Shown here: positions 9,282 to 17,187 of the stretch, piece after piece
How the letters are laid out: each line of letters begins with the position of its first letter
Numbering within the stretch: the first letter of the stretch is position 1
Notes under the pieces: generated by a model
The model's input: the letters and a program-made list of their open reading frames with translations, nothing else
Database searches by the model: none
Told to the model about the DNA's origin: nothing
Position numbers and translations under genes: made by a program
Assembly (NCBI GenBank): GCA_001275005.1
Contig: JWZX01002448.1
Coordinates: 1 to 24,724, forward strand
Reading direction: 5' to 3'
DNA length: 24,724 nt
Origin: Chrysochromulina tobinii
Taxonomy: Eukaryota; Haptophyta; Prymnesiales; Chrysochromulinaceae

Positions 9282-10652
9282 TCACGCGGTGGGCGGCTGC
9301 GTGATGAAGGGGTAGGCGGTGTGTTCACCCTCGGGCTCGCCGTCCTCGTCATCGAGAATGCCCATCGCGCGGCGCATGCTCGAAGGGTCGTCGTTGAGCG
9401 GGTGCGGCGGCATGGGCTGGAAGGGTGCCGCGTTGTTGATCTTTGCAAAGAGCAGCCGCAGCACGCGCTCGCGATCGTCCCAGGTGAGTTCGCGGATGTC
9501 GACGTGCTCATCGGGGTTGGAGGGCAGGTTGGACGGCTTCGAAGAGCCGAGCGCGGGAAGCAACCCTCGTCGGCCGCCCGGCATGGCGCGCTCCTCCTCG
9601 GCGCGCCTGCGCGTGATCTCGCCCTTGACGGCGTCGATCGAGTCCAAAAGAAACGTCTCGACCTCGTTGCGCTTCTGCAAGATGATCGCCGCGAGACGCT
9701 TCATGTGCGAGAGCTCCTTGCTCTTCAGGCGCACGAGCTGGCGCAGGCCCTGCGTGTCGAGCTCCGCCTCAGCGAGCCGCCGCCCGCCCGTCTGCGACAG
9801 CGTATCCTTCTCCTTCTCAAACTGGTGGACGCTCTGGGAGAGCGAGCGCTCGAGCCCCTTGACCTTCGCACTGAGCTCCTTGATCTCCTTGCTCTGCCGG
9901 AAGCCTTGCTTCGCGTACTCCTTCACGGACTGCTCGTTGAGGGCCACCTCGCGCCGCAGCTTCTTGCCCTCCTCCTCGAGCACCTTCTTCGTCTTCTGCA
10001 GCGAGTCCGTCTCAGCCACCTGCAGCCGCAGCTCCTCCGCCATCCGTCGGTTCTCGAAGAGGATCTTCTTCGTCGACGAGTCGAGTCGCTCGACGGCCTC
10101 CTCCTGAGATGACTTCTTCATCTCGGCGAGCATCTGCTTGTACTCCTTTTGCAGCCGGTTCTTTTCCTCCAGGAACTTGCGCTCGAGCGCCTCCAGATGC
10201 AGCTTGTGGTCGTCGCGCATGCGCTCGCGCTCGTTCTCGCCGTCCTCGAGGGCCCTCTCGATGTCGAGCTTGTTCCTCTTGAAGTCGGCGAGGCGATCGA
10301 GCTCGTCGCGCGCCTCGCTCAGCTCACGCGTGAGCTTCTCGTTCTCTGTCGTCAGCTGATCGCGCACGCTGTTGAGCTCCGCGTCCGCCGCCTGCCGCTC
10401 GTCCTCACGCTGCGCCGCAAATAGCTCACGTTGCTGGTTGATCGTCTTCCGCAGCGACTCGATGAGCTCATCTTTGCGCTCCGCATCCTCGCGCAGGAAC
10501 TTGAGCACCAGCTGCGAGTCGTGCTCCTGCGTCTCCTTCTCTTCCTGCAGCTTCAGGTTCTCAGCCACGAGCTCCTGGCAGCGGAAGCGAAACTCCTCGA
10601 GCGATCGCTCCTTGGCTTCCAGATGGATGCGCTGCACGTCGCCGGAGATCAT
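9282..10652 (-). CDS. BBOF1: BBOF1/CCDC176-like basal-body coiled-coil protein
   Basis: The protein (456 residues from the ATG at 10652) is a nearly continuous coiled coil from residue 1 to about 350, rich in Glu, Lys, Arg and Leu. It is followed by a proline-rich spacer and a compact conserved motif beginning at residue 388, ELTWDDRERVLRLLFAKIN, then an acidic tail. That motif plus the preceding coiled coil fits the basal body-orientation factor 1 (DUF4515-type) family. In animals this is a ciliary axoneme and basal-body protein; here it implies that the organism builds motile flagella. The start could be too far downstream: the coiled coil begins at once and a TTG two codons earlier is open, so an upstream exon is possible. 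It is divergent from the VPS9 gene, with a 16-bp palindrome 24 bp upstream of the ATG. Confidence 0.72.
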   Translation of the reverse strand: MISGDVQRIHLEAKERSLEEFRFRCQELVAENLKLQEEKETQEHDSQLVLKFLREDAERKDELIESLRKTINQQRELFAAQREDERQAADAELNSVRDQLTTENEKLTRELSEARDELDRLADFKRNKLDIERALEDGENERERMRDDHKLHLEALERKFLEEKNRLQKEYKQMLAEMKKSSQEEAVERLDSSTKKILFENRRMAEELRLQVAETDSLQKTKKVLEEEGKKLRREVALNEQSVKEYAKQGFRQSKEIKELSAKVKGLERSLSQSVHQFEKEKDTLSQTGGRRLAEAELDTQGLRQLVRLKSKELSHMKRLAAIILQKRNEVETFLLDSIDAVKGEITRRRAEEERAMPGGRRGLLPALGSSKPSNLPSNPDEHVDIRELTWDDRERVLRLLFAKINNAAPFQPMPPHPLNDDPSSMRRAMGILDDEDGEPEGEHTAYPFITQPPTA

Positions 10653-10947
10653 TTTCAAGGCGCAGCTACGGGTCGCTCACACGCGTGTGAGGGAAGCCGA
10701 GGCGCTATGGATAGGCGCGGGATCGGTGCTGCTGTCGCCAGCGGCGCTGGGCTGGCCAAGAGAGGTTTTTTGCACAACAGCCCTATGACCGGGAGCAAGG
10801 CAGTCAAGTCAAGTCATGTTGGCGCTGTGGAGGGCGGATGTCGCTGACGTTCGGGCGTAAGGGGGATGTCCATGGCAAAGGCGCCCAGTCGTAGGCATCT
10901 CGCATTTTCTTTCACAAATAAAACACAAACTGGCCCGACGAATCAAA
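10653..10947. promoter_or_regulatory. Shared divergent promoter region, BBOF1 / VPS9 protein
   Basis: These 295 bp lie between two divergent ATGs. The region contains a perfect 16-bp palindrome at 10676-10691, a TCAAGTCAAGTCA pentamer run at 10803-10815, the word AGAGGTTTTTTG at 10761-10772, and an A-rich leader just before the VPS9 ATG (context CAAAATGG, favourable for initiation). Regulatory function is inferred from position only. Confidence 0.45.
10676..10691. promoter_or_regulatory. Perfect 16-bp palindrome CTCACACGCGTGTGAG
   Basis: The 16 bases equal their own reverse complement and lie 24 bp from the BBOF1 ATG. The centre ACGCGT is the same hexamer as the yeast MluI cell-cycle box bound by MBF. 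The sequence is not a typical RFX X-box, which would have been the expected ciliary site. Binding by any factor is a guess. Confidence 0.5.
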
Positions 10948-13392
10948 ATGGAAGCAGCCTCCGGAGTGCCGTCAGAACCATCGAGGGAGCGCACTCCGTC
11001 CGTCTCTGGCTTCATCGATGCGTTCCTACCCGCGGGCATGGATTTGCGCCAGTCGCTCTCGGCGAGCGTGCGCTCTCGCGGCACCTCGACTGAGTCCGAG
11101 ACCGCGAGCAAGCTCGAGTCCCTGCGCGATGATCTCATCGGCAACACATCGCTGTACACCAAGGCCGAGCACGGCTGCATCTCTCATCCGCTCGCATCCC
11201 TCATCTGGGTGCCCGACGACGAACACGGTGCGAGCATGGGATTCGACTGCAGCTCGGATGACGACGGGGGCGAGGGCGCACTGTGTCGTCTGCCCATAAG
11301 CTTGCTCGCGCCGCCGGAGGATGAGGCCATCGCTGGCGACGCCGCTGCGGACGCCGCCGGGGTGTCGCCAGAGGCCTCGTCGGCCGTTTTGCATTTGGTG
11401 CGCAAGGCCGTCTGCGTCGAGCACCCACTTGCAGACGAGCTTGCAGCACTCCGTGTGGAGCCTCGGCGCGCGCGAGCCTTGGCGCAGGCGCATGCATCGT
11501 CGCAGGCGCGCTCGGTCCGCCCGCCGACCGCCGCGGCACCCTCTTCGCTCTACGAGTCACCCTCGATCTCGCCGTTTCAGCTCGCGCTCGCCGCGAAGGC
11601 TGCACGCAGCCGCGGCTCGGCTTCGTCAACTTCGTCAAGGCAGAGCTCCCGGCACCGGGCTCCGACGTCGACGACCACAGGGGACGATGGCGCTCGACAT
11701 GGCGCTCGCGGCGGCATCGAGCTCGACACTGAGCGCCCGGCCCCGAGCGTCGAGAGAGTCCCTCTAAGCGCGCGCTCGACATGGCGCTCGAGGTGGCGAC
11801 GCGTCATCTCGAGCCGCACGACAGGCAAGCTGGTGCCTCGTCGCGAGGAGGGCGCTGCCGCCGCAACGATGGGCAAGCTGGTACCTGGTGTGGTCGAGCG
11901 CCGTGCCGAGCTCGCGTTCCGCGTCGATCAGGCTCGGGCGTACTACCAGCACGCGCTGCGTGAGCGGGATGAGGAGCTGAACGCGTTGATGCTGCAGCAG
12001 ACCACTGCCCCTTTGCAAGCCTCCGCGCAGATGCGCCAGCATCGGCGCTCGGGGCTCGCACATCTCGTGCGCAGGGGCCGCGTCGCGTGGCAGACCGCGT
12101 ACGCGTGGCGAGCGTTGCGCTTCGCTCGCCTGTGTGCGGAGCGAGCCGCCCTTGCGAGCGCGGCCGAAGAGCTCGCCGGCTACTCAGAGGGGCTTTGGGG
12201 GGGGCGTGAGGGTAGCCAGCATGCCGTGTTTGATGCGGCCGACGTCGCACGCGCCTCCGCCTCGGACGCGGTGCTCTACGCGCCGGCGAAGTTGCTCGAG
12301 AGACAGCCGGAGGTGATGGCGCTCGCGCGGTGTGAGATGCCGCTCCAGCAGTTGCGCGATGAGGCCCAGCGGCAGTACAATGAGCACCTCAAGGCCTCGC
12401 AGCTTACGAGCAAGGACGAGCGCCGACGGCTACTTGTGGCGCTACTCAAGGGCGGCTGCCACGCCACTCCGTGGTATTACGAGCCCGAAGACTCTGAGCG
12501 CTGTGGCGAGGCCGCGCGGCTTCTCTTGTGGAGCGGCTCGTCGGAGAGGGCCATTGTACAGCGCTGGCTGGTCGCTGTTGAGCACGAAGCGTCCGCAGCA
12601 TACGCGGCGGCCGGGCGGCCTTCGCACTCGGCAACGGCGGCGGACGTGGGGGCGGCAGGCGTCGCAGGCGTGGCGAGCATGGCAGGCGTGGCAAGCATGG
12701 CAGGCGGCGTGGCGGATGCGACAGCCAAGGAGGACGAGGCTGCGCACGAGCGACATGTCGAGCGCGTGAGAGCTCTGCGCCTACGGACCCAGGCACGTCG
12801 GGAATTGGTGCTTCCGATGCTCTCAGAGCTCGCTCAACGCCTGCAGCAGGCCAGCGGTCTGCCGAGCTCCTTCTTACCAGTAGCCGAGCACTTGATGGGG
12901 CGCGTGCTGCTCCCGATGGCTGAGCCTTGCCTGCTGCGCTGCGCCCTCGCTGAATACCAGCTGGAGGACGAGCTACTCGTGCGGCAGCAGCGTCGGCTTC
13001 GACAGCGCTCGCCAGAGCAGCTCCAGGTAGGCCGGTACGTTGAGGCGCACCCAACTACCGGCCTACCGGTACTCACGCCGCTCGCGGCAGCGCTCGAGGC
13101 GCTCAGCGCGCTCAGCTACGCCCAGGCCTCCGTGGACTATGCCATGCTCGTCGCGGCGGCCGTGAAGGCGGTCGAGGTGCACTGCGCGGCGTTGGCCGAG
13201 GACGTGGTGAGCGCGGACGTCCTTCTCCCCGTGATGGTCCTCGTCGTCATCCACGCCGAGCTGCCTCACGCCTACACGGTGCTCAAGCACGCTTATAACT
13301 ACTTGGAGCCGCAAGCAGCGCGCTCCGAGCTCGGCTACTGCCTCGTGACCTACGAGGCCGCGCTCGAGCACGTGCTCAACACCGATGAGTAG
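10948..13392 (+). CDS. VPS9-domain protein, predicted Rab5-family GEF
   Basis: The protein has 814 residues from an ATG in good context. Its C-terminus carries a VPS9 domain at about residues 690-810: ALSYAQASVDYAMLVAAAVK, then SADVLLPVMVLVVI with the key Asp757, and SELGYCLVTYEAALEHVL with Gly-Tyr at 796-797. These correspond to the Asp and Tyr that act in nucleotide release by Rabex-5-type exchange factors on endosomes. The N-terminal 400 residues have no recognised domain and are partly Ser/Arg/Ala-rich. A helical bundle probably precedes the VPS9 core. A small repeat gives GVAGVASMAGVASMAG near residue 575. No FYVE, RUN, RA or ankyrin module was seen. Between about 11641 and 11830 the frame reads Arg-rich while another frame looks more protein-like, so the middle is less certain. 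It is divergent from BBOF1. Confidence 0.78.
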   Translation: MEAASGVPSEPSRERTPSVSGFIDAFLPAGMDLRQSLSASVRSRGTSTESETASKLESLRDDLIGNTSLYTKAEHGCISHPLASLIWVPDDEHGASMGFDCSSDDDGGEGALCRLPISLLAPPEDEAIAGDAAADAAGVSPEASSAVLHLVRKAVCVEHPLADELAALRVEPRRARALAQAHASSQARSVRPPTAAAPSSLYESPSISPFQLALAAKAARSRGSASSTSSRQSSRHRAPTSTTTGDDGARHGARGGIELDTERPAPSVERVPLSARSTWRSRWRRVISSRTTGKLVPRREEGAAAATMGKLVPGVVERRAELAFRVDQARAYYQHALRERDEELNALMLQQTTAPLQASAQMRQHRRSGLAHLVRRGRVAWQTAYAWRALRFARLCAERAALASAAEELAGYSEGLWGGREGSQHAVFDAADVARASASDAVLYAPAKLLERQPEVMALARCEMPLQQLRDEAQRQYNEHLKASQLTSKDERRRLLVALLKGGCHATPWYYEPEDSERCGEAARLLLWSGSSERAIVQRWLVAVEHEASAAYAAAGRPSHSATAADVGAAGVAGVASMAGVASMAGGVADATAKEDEAAHERHVERVRALRLRTQARRELVLPMLSELAQRLQQASGLPSSFLPVAEHLMGRVLLPMAEPCLLRCALAEYQLEDELLVRQQRRLRQRSPEQLQVGRYVEAHPTTGLPVLTPLAAALEALSALSYAQASVDYAMLVAAAVKAVEVHCAALAEDVVSADVLLPVMVLVVIHAELPHAYTVLKHAYNYLEPQAARSELGYCLVTYEAALEHVLNTDE

Positions 13393-13770
13393 CGCGGCCT
13401 TGTGCTGGAGCGGCCCGCGCTCGGCTGGCACCCACTTGTCCACGTGTAGTTTCGGCTTTCGCCTCTCCGTGAGCGGCGCAATATGAATACAGGTTTAAAG
13501 GAAGAGGTTTTTTGGTAGTCCGCCTATAAGTGATTAGAGCCCCCTTGGAAGGGGGAGGTGCGGGCTAGTGGACAACGGTAACCGGAACTAGGCAAGAGTC
13601 GTGAAAACGTCACATTGGTGGCCTCGGGTTGAGTTTCGTCAATAACCGTACAGTCTTTTGTTGAGATCAGGTTCGCCCCATTGCCACCGGCTGCGCTCGC
13701 CGCGGACGATCTCCGAGCGTCTCGCTATCCGACTGCATGCTCAACACGGCGCGACGCGCTTTCCTTTTTC
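13393..13770. other. Intergenic region with a perfect short hairpin
   Basis: These 378 bp separate the VPS9 stop from the hydrolase ATG on the same strand. They hold the hairpin CCCCCTTGGAAGGGGG at 13540-13555 and the word AGAGGTTTTTTG at 13503-13514, which also occurs upstream of the VPS9 gene. An ATG at 13737 opens a 39-codon upstream reading frame in a different frame that overlaps the hydrolase start. The hydrolase frame itself stays open back to a TTG at 13681, so a longer or spliced N-terminus is possible. No tRNA-like fold was found. Confidence 0.5.
13540..13555. repeat. Perfect inverted repeat, 7-bp arms
   Basis: CCCCCTT and AAGGGGG flank two bases. As RNA this could form a short GC-rich hairpin with a small loop. 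It lies 148 bp past the VPS9 stop and about 215 bp before the hydrolase ATG. No U-run follows, so it is not a bacterial-type terminator, and its role is unknown. Confidence 0.6.
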
Positions 13771-15045
13771 ATGCAAGAAGTCCAGTCCATCCTGTCTCTC
13801 TTGCAGGACGACGACCCCGTGGCGGCGCTGGTGCAACTCGACCACCTCCAGCTTAGCAACGCTCTACAGATTCTCCCGAATGTTCAGGATCCTCAAACAG
13901 CTCTCTTGGTGCTCCGTGCGAGATGCCACTTGTGCATGGGCTCAGTTGCGGCGGCGCGGCGGTGCTACTCTGCTGCATGCGCGCGCGACGCGGCTATGGC
14001 GGTTCGCGTGGAAATGCAGCAGCTTCATGTGCTGACTGAATCGTGGCTCGATCATCCTTTGCGATTACGACAACTCTTTCCTGCACCTCCTCGCTCAGCG
14101 GCGCTTCGCTCCTCCCACAACGCGCACGTGCGTCGCATCGACACGACGCTGCGCACAGCGGACGACTCGGCACAGCTTGGAGCGAGCGCCTTTGTCCCGA
14201 TCGCCTCGAACTCGAGCCTTCGAGCCCTTCTCCTCTGCTTTCACGGCAACGGCGAGTGTGCCGACGACTACGCCCAGCTGTCCCCTCGCTTGCACTCCCT
14301 CGGCCTGTTACCTGTCGTCGTCGAGATGAGAGGCTACGGTCGCTCGACTGGAGAGCCGGCGCTGACGGCGATGCTCTCAGACGTGGAACAGTTTGCTACG
14401 GCGGGCGCCTGGCAAGATGTGAGCGGCCTCGGGGCTCTGTTGATGGGGCTCCCACCTCAGTTGCCTATGCTCATCTTCGGCCGCTCGATTGGAGGTCATC
14501 TCGCCATCCATCTGACTGCTAGCCTCCTCGTGCACTGCACGAGAGCCCAGCACAGCGCTTGCACGAGCGCCCAGCTCTTATCGCCCTCGACTCGCGTGCC
14601 GTCGTCTTCGCACAACATAAACAACAGCCTTGCGTCGTATCGCATGGCAGGGCTCCCGTCCCTCAAGGTTCTTGATAGCACCGTCGCTTCCGTTCGACAC
14701 TGGGAGTCGTCTCTCGTGGACGATGATGGTGGCGAGAGCGCGGGACGGCCCACCGTGCCCGGCGGGCTGCGCACGGTGGGGCTGCTCGAGAATCAGGGCA
14801 AGATGAGGGCCATCGGGCGCACGGCGCTGCCAGTGCTGCTCCTGCATGGGGCGCAAGATTCCATCGTCCCGAGGTTTCAGATCGAGCTGCTGCAGCGCTG
14901 CTGTCCACACGCCCGTGTGACACTGCTCGACGGCCGCGGCCACAATGATCTTGGCTGCGACCCGCTGTATTGGGAGGCGTTGGAGAAGCTTGCAAACGAC
15001 GCCGTGAGGTCGGAGCACGAAGTTAAAGGACAGAGGGCGGAGTGA
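13771..15045 (+). CDS. Alpha/beta hydrolase with TPR-like N-terminus
   Basis: The protein has 424 residues from the first in-frame ATG. Residues 1-95 are helical with TPR-like spacing (QTALLVLRARCHLCMGSVAA then ARRCYSAACARDAA). The hydrolase core runs from about 150 to 410: LLLCFHGNGECADDYAQL (oxyanion region), VVVEMRGYGRSTGEP, the nucleophile elbow GRSIGG with Ser239, the acid in HGAQDSIVP (Asp363) and the base in GRGHNDL (His391). All three catalytic residues are in the normal order, so it should be an active serine hydrolase. The HGNGE and RGYGRSTGEP words match the BEM46/ABHD-type family; the substrate is unknown. A low-complexity Ser/Thr insert lies at about 250-290. The TrmY-like gene begins only 43 bp downstream on the same strand. 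Confidence 0.8.
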   Translation: MQEVQSILSLLQDDDPVAALVQLDHLQLSNALQILPNVQDPQTALLVLRARCHLCMGSVAAARRCYSAACARDAAMAVRVEMQQLHVLTESWLDHPLRLRQLFPAPPRSAALRSSHNAHVRRIDTTLRTADDSAQLGASAFVPIASNSSLRALLLCFHGNGECADDYAQLSPRLHSLGLLPVVVEMRGYGRSTGEPALTAMLSDVEQFATAGAWQDVSGLGALLMGLPPQLPMLIFGRSIGGHLAIHLTASLLVHCTRAQHSACTSAQLLSPSTRVPSSSHNINNSLASYRMAGLPSLKVLDSTVASVRHWESSLVDDDGGESAGRPTVPGGLRTVGLLENQGKMRAIGRTALPVLLLHGAQDSIVPRFQIELLQRCCPHARVTLLDGRGHNDLGCDPLYWEALEKLANDAVRSEHEVKGQRAE

Positions 15046-15088
15046 GTTTTTATTAACAGCCCTGAGTTCACACCGGCTTTCGCAGTCT

Positions 15089-16426
15089 ATGACGTCTCCT
15101 CTGGTCTTCTTGGCCGCGGTCGCAGGTGCGGGCACGAGTTCGGCGTGGCTGCCTGCACGAGCGATCGCTCGAGTACGAGTACTGGCACCTGTCCTCGAAT
15201 ATCCATTTGAGCACTTTGTGCACGTGCACGGCATACCTTGGGAGCTGGGAGCCGATGAGGCAGTGGCTGCTCTCCGTCCGATGCTGCCAATGTGCAACAT
15301 CGTCGAAGCGATGCTGCCGCTCGATAAGCGTGCTCGAACCACGGGCCGTGTGTTGCTGCGACTCGAATTGGAAGGGCGGACGACTGCGAGCGATGTCGTG
15401 GAGGCGCTGCAAAACAGGACGGTCGGCACGCGTTGGTTGGATGTACGGCTGAGTACGGCTTCCGAGTACGCTTTCCAGACGCGCCAGGCGGCCGCCATCA
15501 CCGCGCGCGCGAGTGGGCGCATCTGGAAAGCATTCCAGGCCGATATCAGACCCGCGCAGCTGGAGCGCTCGCAGCTGCCAGGCGACCGGAGGGATATTGT
15601 GGTGCTCTGCCACGGGACGAGCGCGCGGCTCGGTGAGGGGCAGATCAACCTGAACGATCTGCCCAACGGGCGGCTCGACGTGATGGCCCGCTGCGTGGCC
15701 GCAGCACTCTTCGTGAGCTACGGCATCCGACGCAGCGTACGGCTCTGGCTACTGCTTCGCGAGATTGGGCTGACCATTTGTGTCGATGGCGCCCTCGTCA
15801 AAGGGCTGTACCCCGATGAGCGGAGACTCGCGGTGGCTATCCAGCAGACGCTCCGGAGCGGGCAGGGCGGGCAGTTCGAGCCGCCTCCAGGTTGGGCACT
15901 CCACGGCTCCATGGCATCGAGGGAGGACGAGGCCATCGGAAACCGCCTCGGAGCGATCCTCGGTGCGACTTACAGGCGAGGAGCCGGAGCCACCGGAGCC
16001 ACCGGAGCCCGAAGAGGCGATGGCAACGCGGGCGGTTCAGAGGCCATCAGTGGTGACGACCGTGTGCTCCTCGTCGTGTTGGACGAGCAAGGTGCACCTT
16101 TCGTGCAGCTTGTCACTGACGCTGGTAATGAGCATGCCGGCATGCTATCTGCTGGGCAGCCCAAGCAGCCCGAGCAGCCCGAGCAGCAGCCTGTGGCAGA
16201 CTCTGATCGCAGTGAGGGCGTCAGCGGCCTTCGCACAGGGCGCTTTCGGACGGTCCTCGTCGTTGGTGATCACGTGGGCTTCACGCAGGAGGAGCAGGAT
16301 GCCATGCAGCATCTTGGTGCCATCAAAGCTCGCCTTGGACCTGTGCAACTACTCGCTAGTCACTGCATCGTGCTGGCGCATGCGGTCCTGGACGCCGCAA
16401 ACGTGGCTTGGGCTGCCCGATCCTAG
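15089..16426 (+). CDS. trmY: RRM-TrmY fusion, predicted plastid tRNA pseudouridine-54 N1-methyltransferase-like
   Basis: The protein has 445 residues. Residues 1-19 form a hydrophobic signal-like leader ending SSA, followed by Trp20-Leu-Pro and an Arg/Ala-rich stretch, which resembles an ASAFAP-type bipartite plastid presequence. Residues about 42-122 look like an RRM (RNP2-like FVHVHGIPWEL, RNP1-like GRVLLRLEL). Residues about 168-445 match archaeal TrmY, a SPOUT methyltransferase that makes N1-methylpseudouridine at tRNA position 54. Matches are INLNDLPNGRLDVMARCV, SYGIRR, PDERRLAVAIQQ, VVGDHVGF (391-398) and the knot segment LGPVQLLASHCIV (416-428). A Gly/Ala and Glu/Gln/Pro-rich insert, about 90 residues, splits the domain. 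The methyltransferase is predicted active because the SAM-binding knot is intact. Plastid targeting is inferred. The ATG lies 43 bp after the hydrolase stop. Confidence 0.84.
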   Translation: MTSPLVFLAAVAGAGTSSAWLPARAIARVRVLAPVLEYPFEHFVHVHGIPWELGADEAVAALRPMLPMCNIVEAMLPLDKRARTTGRVLLRLELEGRTTASDVVEALQNRTVGTRWLDVRLSTASEYAFQTRQAAAITARASGRIWKAFQADIRPAQLERSQLPGDRRDIVVLCHGTSARLGEGQINLNDLPNGRLDVMARCVAAALFVSYGIRRSVRLWLLLREIGLTICVDGALVKGLYPDERRLAVAIQQTLRSGQGGQFEPPPGWALHGSMASREDEAIGNRLGAILGATYRRGAGATGATGARRGDGNAGGSEAISGDDRVLLVVLDEQGAPFVQLVTDAGNEHAGMLSAGQPKQPEQPEQQPVADSDRSEGVSGLRTGRFRTVLVVGDHVGFTQEEQDAMQHLGAIKARLGPVQLLASHCIVLAHAVLDAANVAWAARS

Positions 16427-17187
16427 ATTGGGCCATAATAATGCGTGGTCCTCTACTACTCAGCACCAGAAGTAGTAACTTGCAAGTAGTCACACGATTA
16501 TTACCTTGTACGATTAGAAAACATGAGCGTACCCGGTAACCCGGATGACGGGAATCGGGATCACAACGCCAATCACATGTGTGCGTATAGCATAGTCAGG
16601 TTGGGTTCCCGGCCGACATTCTTACGGTTCGTCGATTCCTGCGTTTACGCGGTCGGGGTTGCATATGAACGCAGACAGTGTATACGCGAGGGGGTGCGTA
16701 TACGGAATTAGCACCCGCTGTGTATACACACCTTACCGCTCGCGAAAACGCACCTACGCTGCGTTCTATACGCACCCTGGGGTGCGTAAACGCACCCACC
16801 CGCGTATACGCACCCACCGCCGCGTCTTTACGCATATGATTATATGCGGCGTGGGGTGGGTATACGCACCTACTTGCCTATACGCACCCGACGCTGCGTA
16901 TAGTACGCCGGGCTTTGGACCTTTGGTTGACGCCGGGACGCGACGAACGTCATGATTTCACACGGCGGGTACAAGTCTCCATATCAGCGGAAGCTACACC
17001 ACTACCATGACCACTACTAACAGAAGGCACGTATTAGTCACCCCAAGCGCACAGACACAATTGTTGCAGTCATCATCTCACAGTACTGTAACGGTACCGG
17101 TACGAAAAACAAGAGGACACCGGGCGCTTGCCAGTCCACGCGGGCTCCATCCAACCTGCTGGGCGCAGAGGCTGCCCGTCCGTACAG
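16427..17187. other. Repeat-rich intergenic region
   Basis: No gene is supported in this 761-bp stretch between the TrmY-like stop and the coiled-coil gene. Open frames here are made of Tyr/Arg/Thr/His words generated by the TATACGCACC repeat described separately. The coiled-coil frame is open back to a TTG at 17128, but the first ATG is at 17188. The promoter of the coiled-coil gene must lie in the right half; no named site was seen. Confidence 0.55.
16677..16909. repeat. Degenerate repeat of the TATACGCACCC word, both orientations
   Basis: ACGCACC occurs at 16748, 16770, 16790, 16808, 16864 and 16882. Its reverse complement GGTGCGT occurs at 16693 and 16781. Five copies of the palindrome GTATAC are scattered among them. 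Spacing is irregular, so this is not a simple tandem array; an eroded minisatellite or clustered binding sites are both possible. Confidence 0.7.

Noticed and set aside
9319-10112. Two plus-strand frames of about 262 codons opposite BBOF1
   Set aside because: They are Ser/Arg/Leu-rich mirrors of the coiled-coil codons in BBOF1 and carry no independent signal.
13540-13555. Rho-independent terminator
   Set aside because: There is no U-tract after the hairpin and the host is eukaryotic.
15042-15085. Intron of 44 nt that would fuse the hydrolase to the TrmY-like protein (donor GTGAGT, acceptor CGCAG)
   Set aside because: Joining the two sites gives an immediate stop two codons later in the wrong frame, so it cannot make a fusion protein.
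14578-15666. Minus-strand 362-codon frame across the hydrolase and TrmY-like genes
   Set aside because: It is antisense to two well-supported genes, has no domain, and is explained by GC-rich codon use leaving the opposite strand open.
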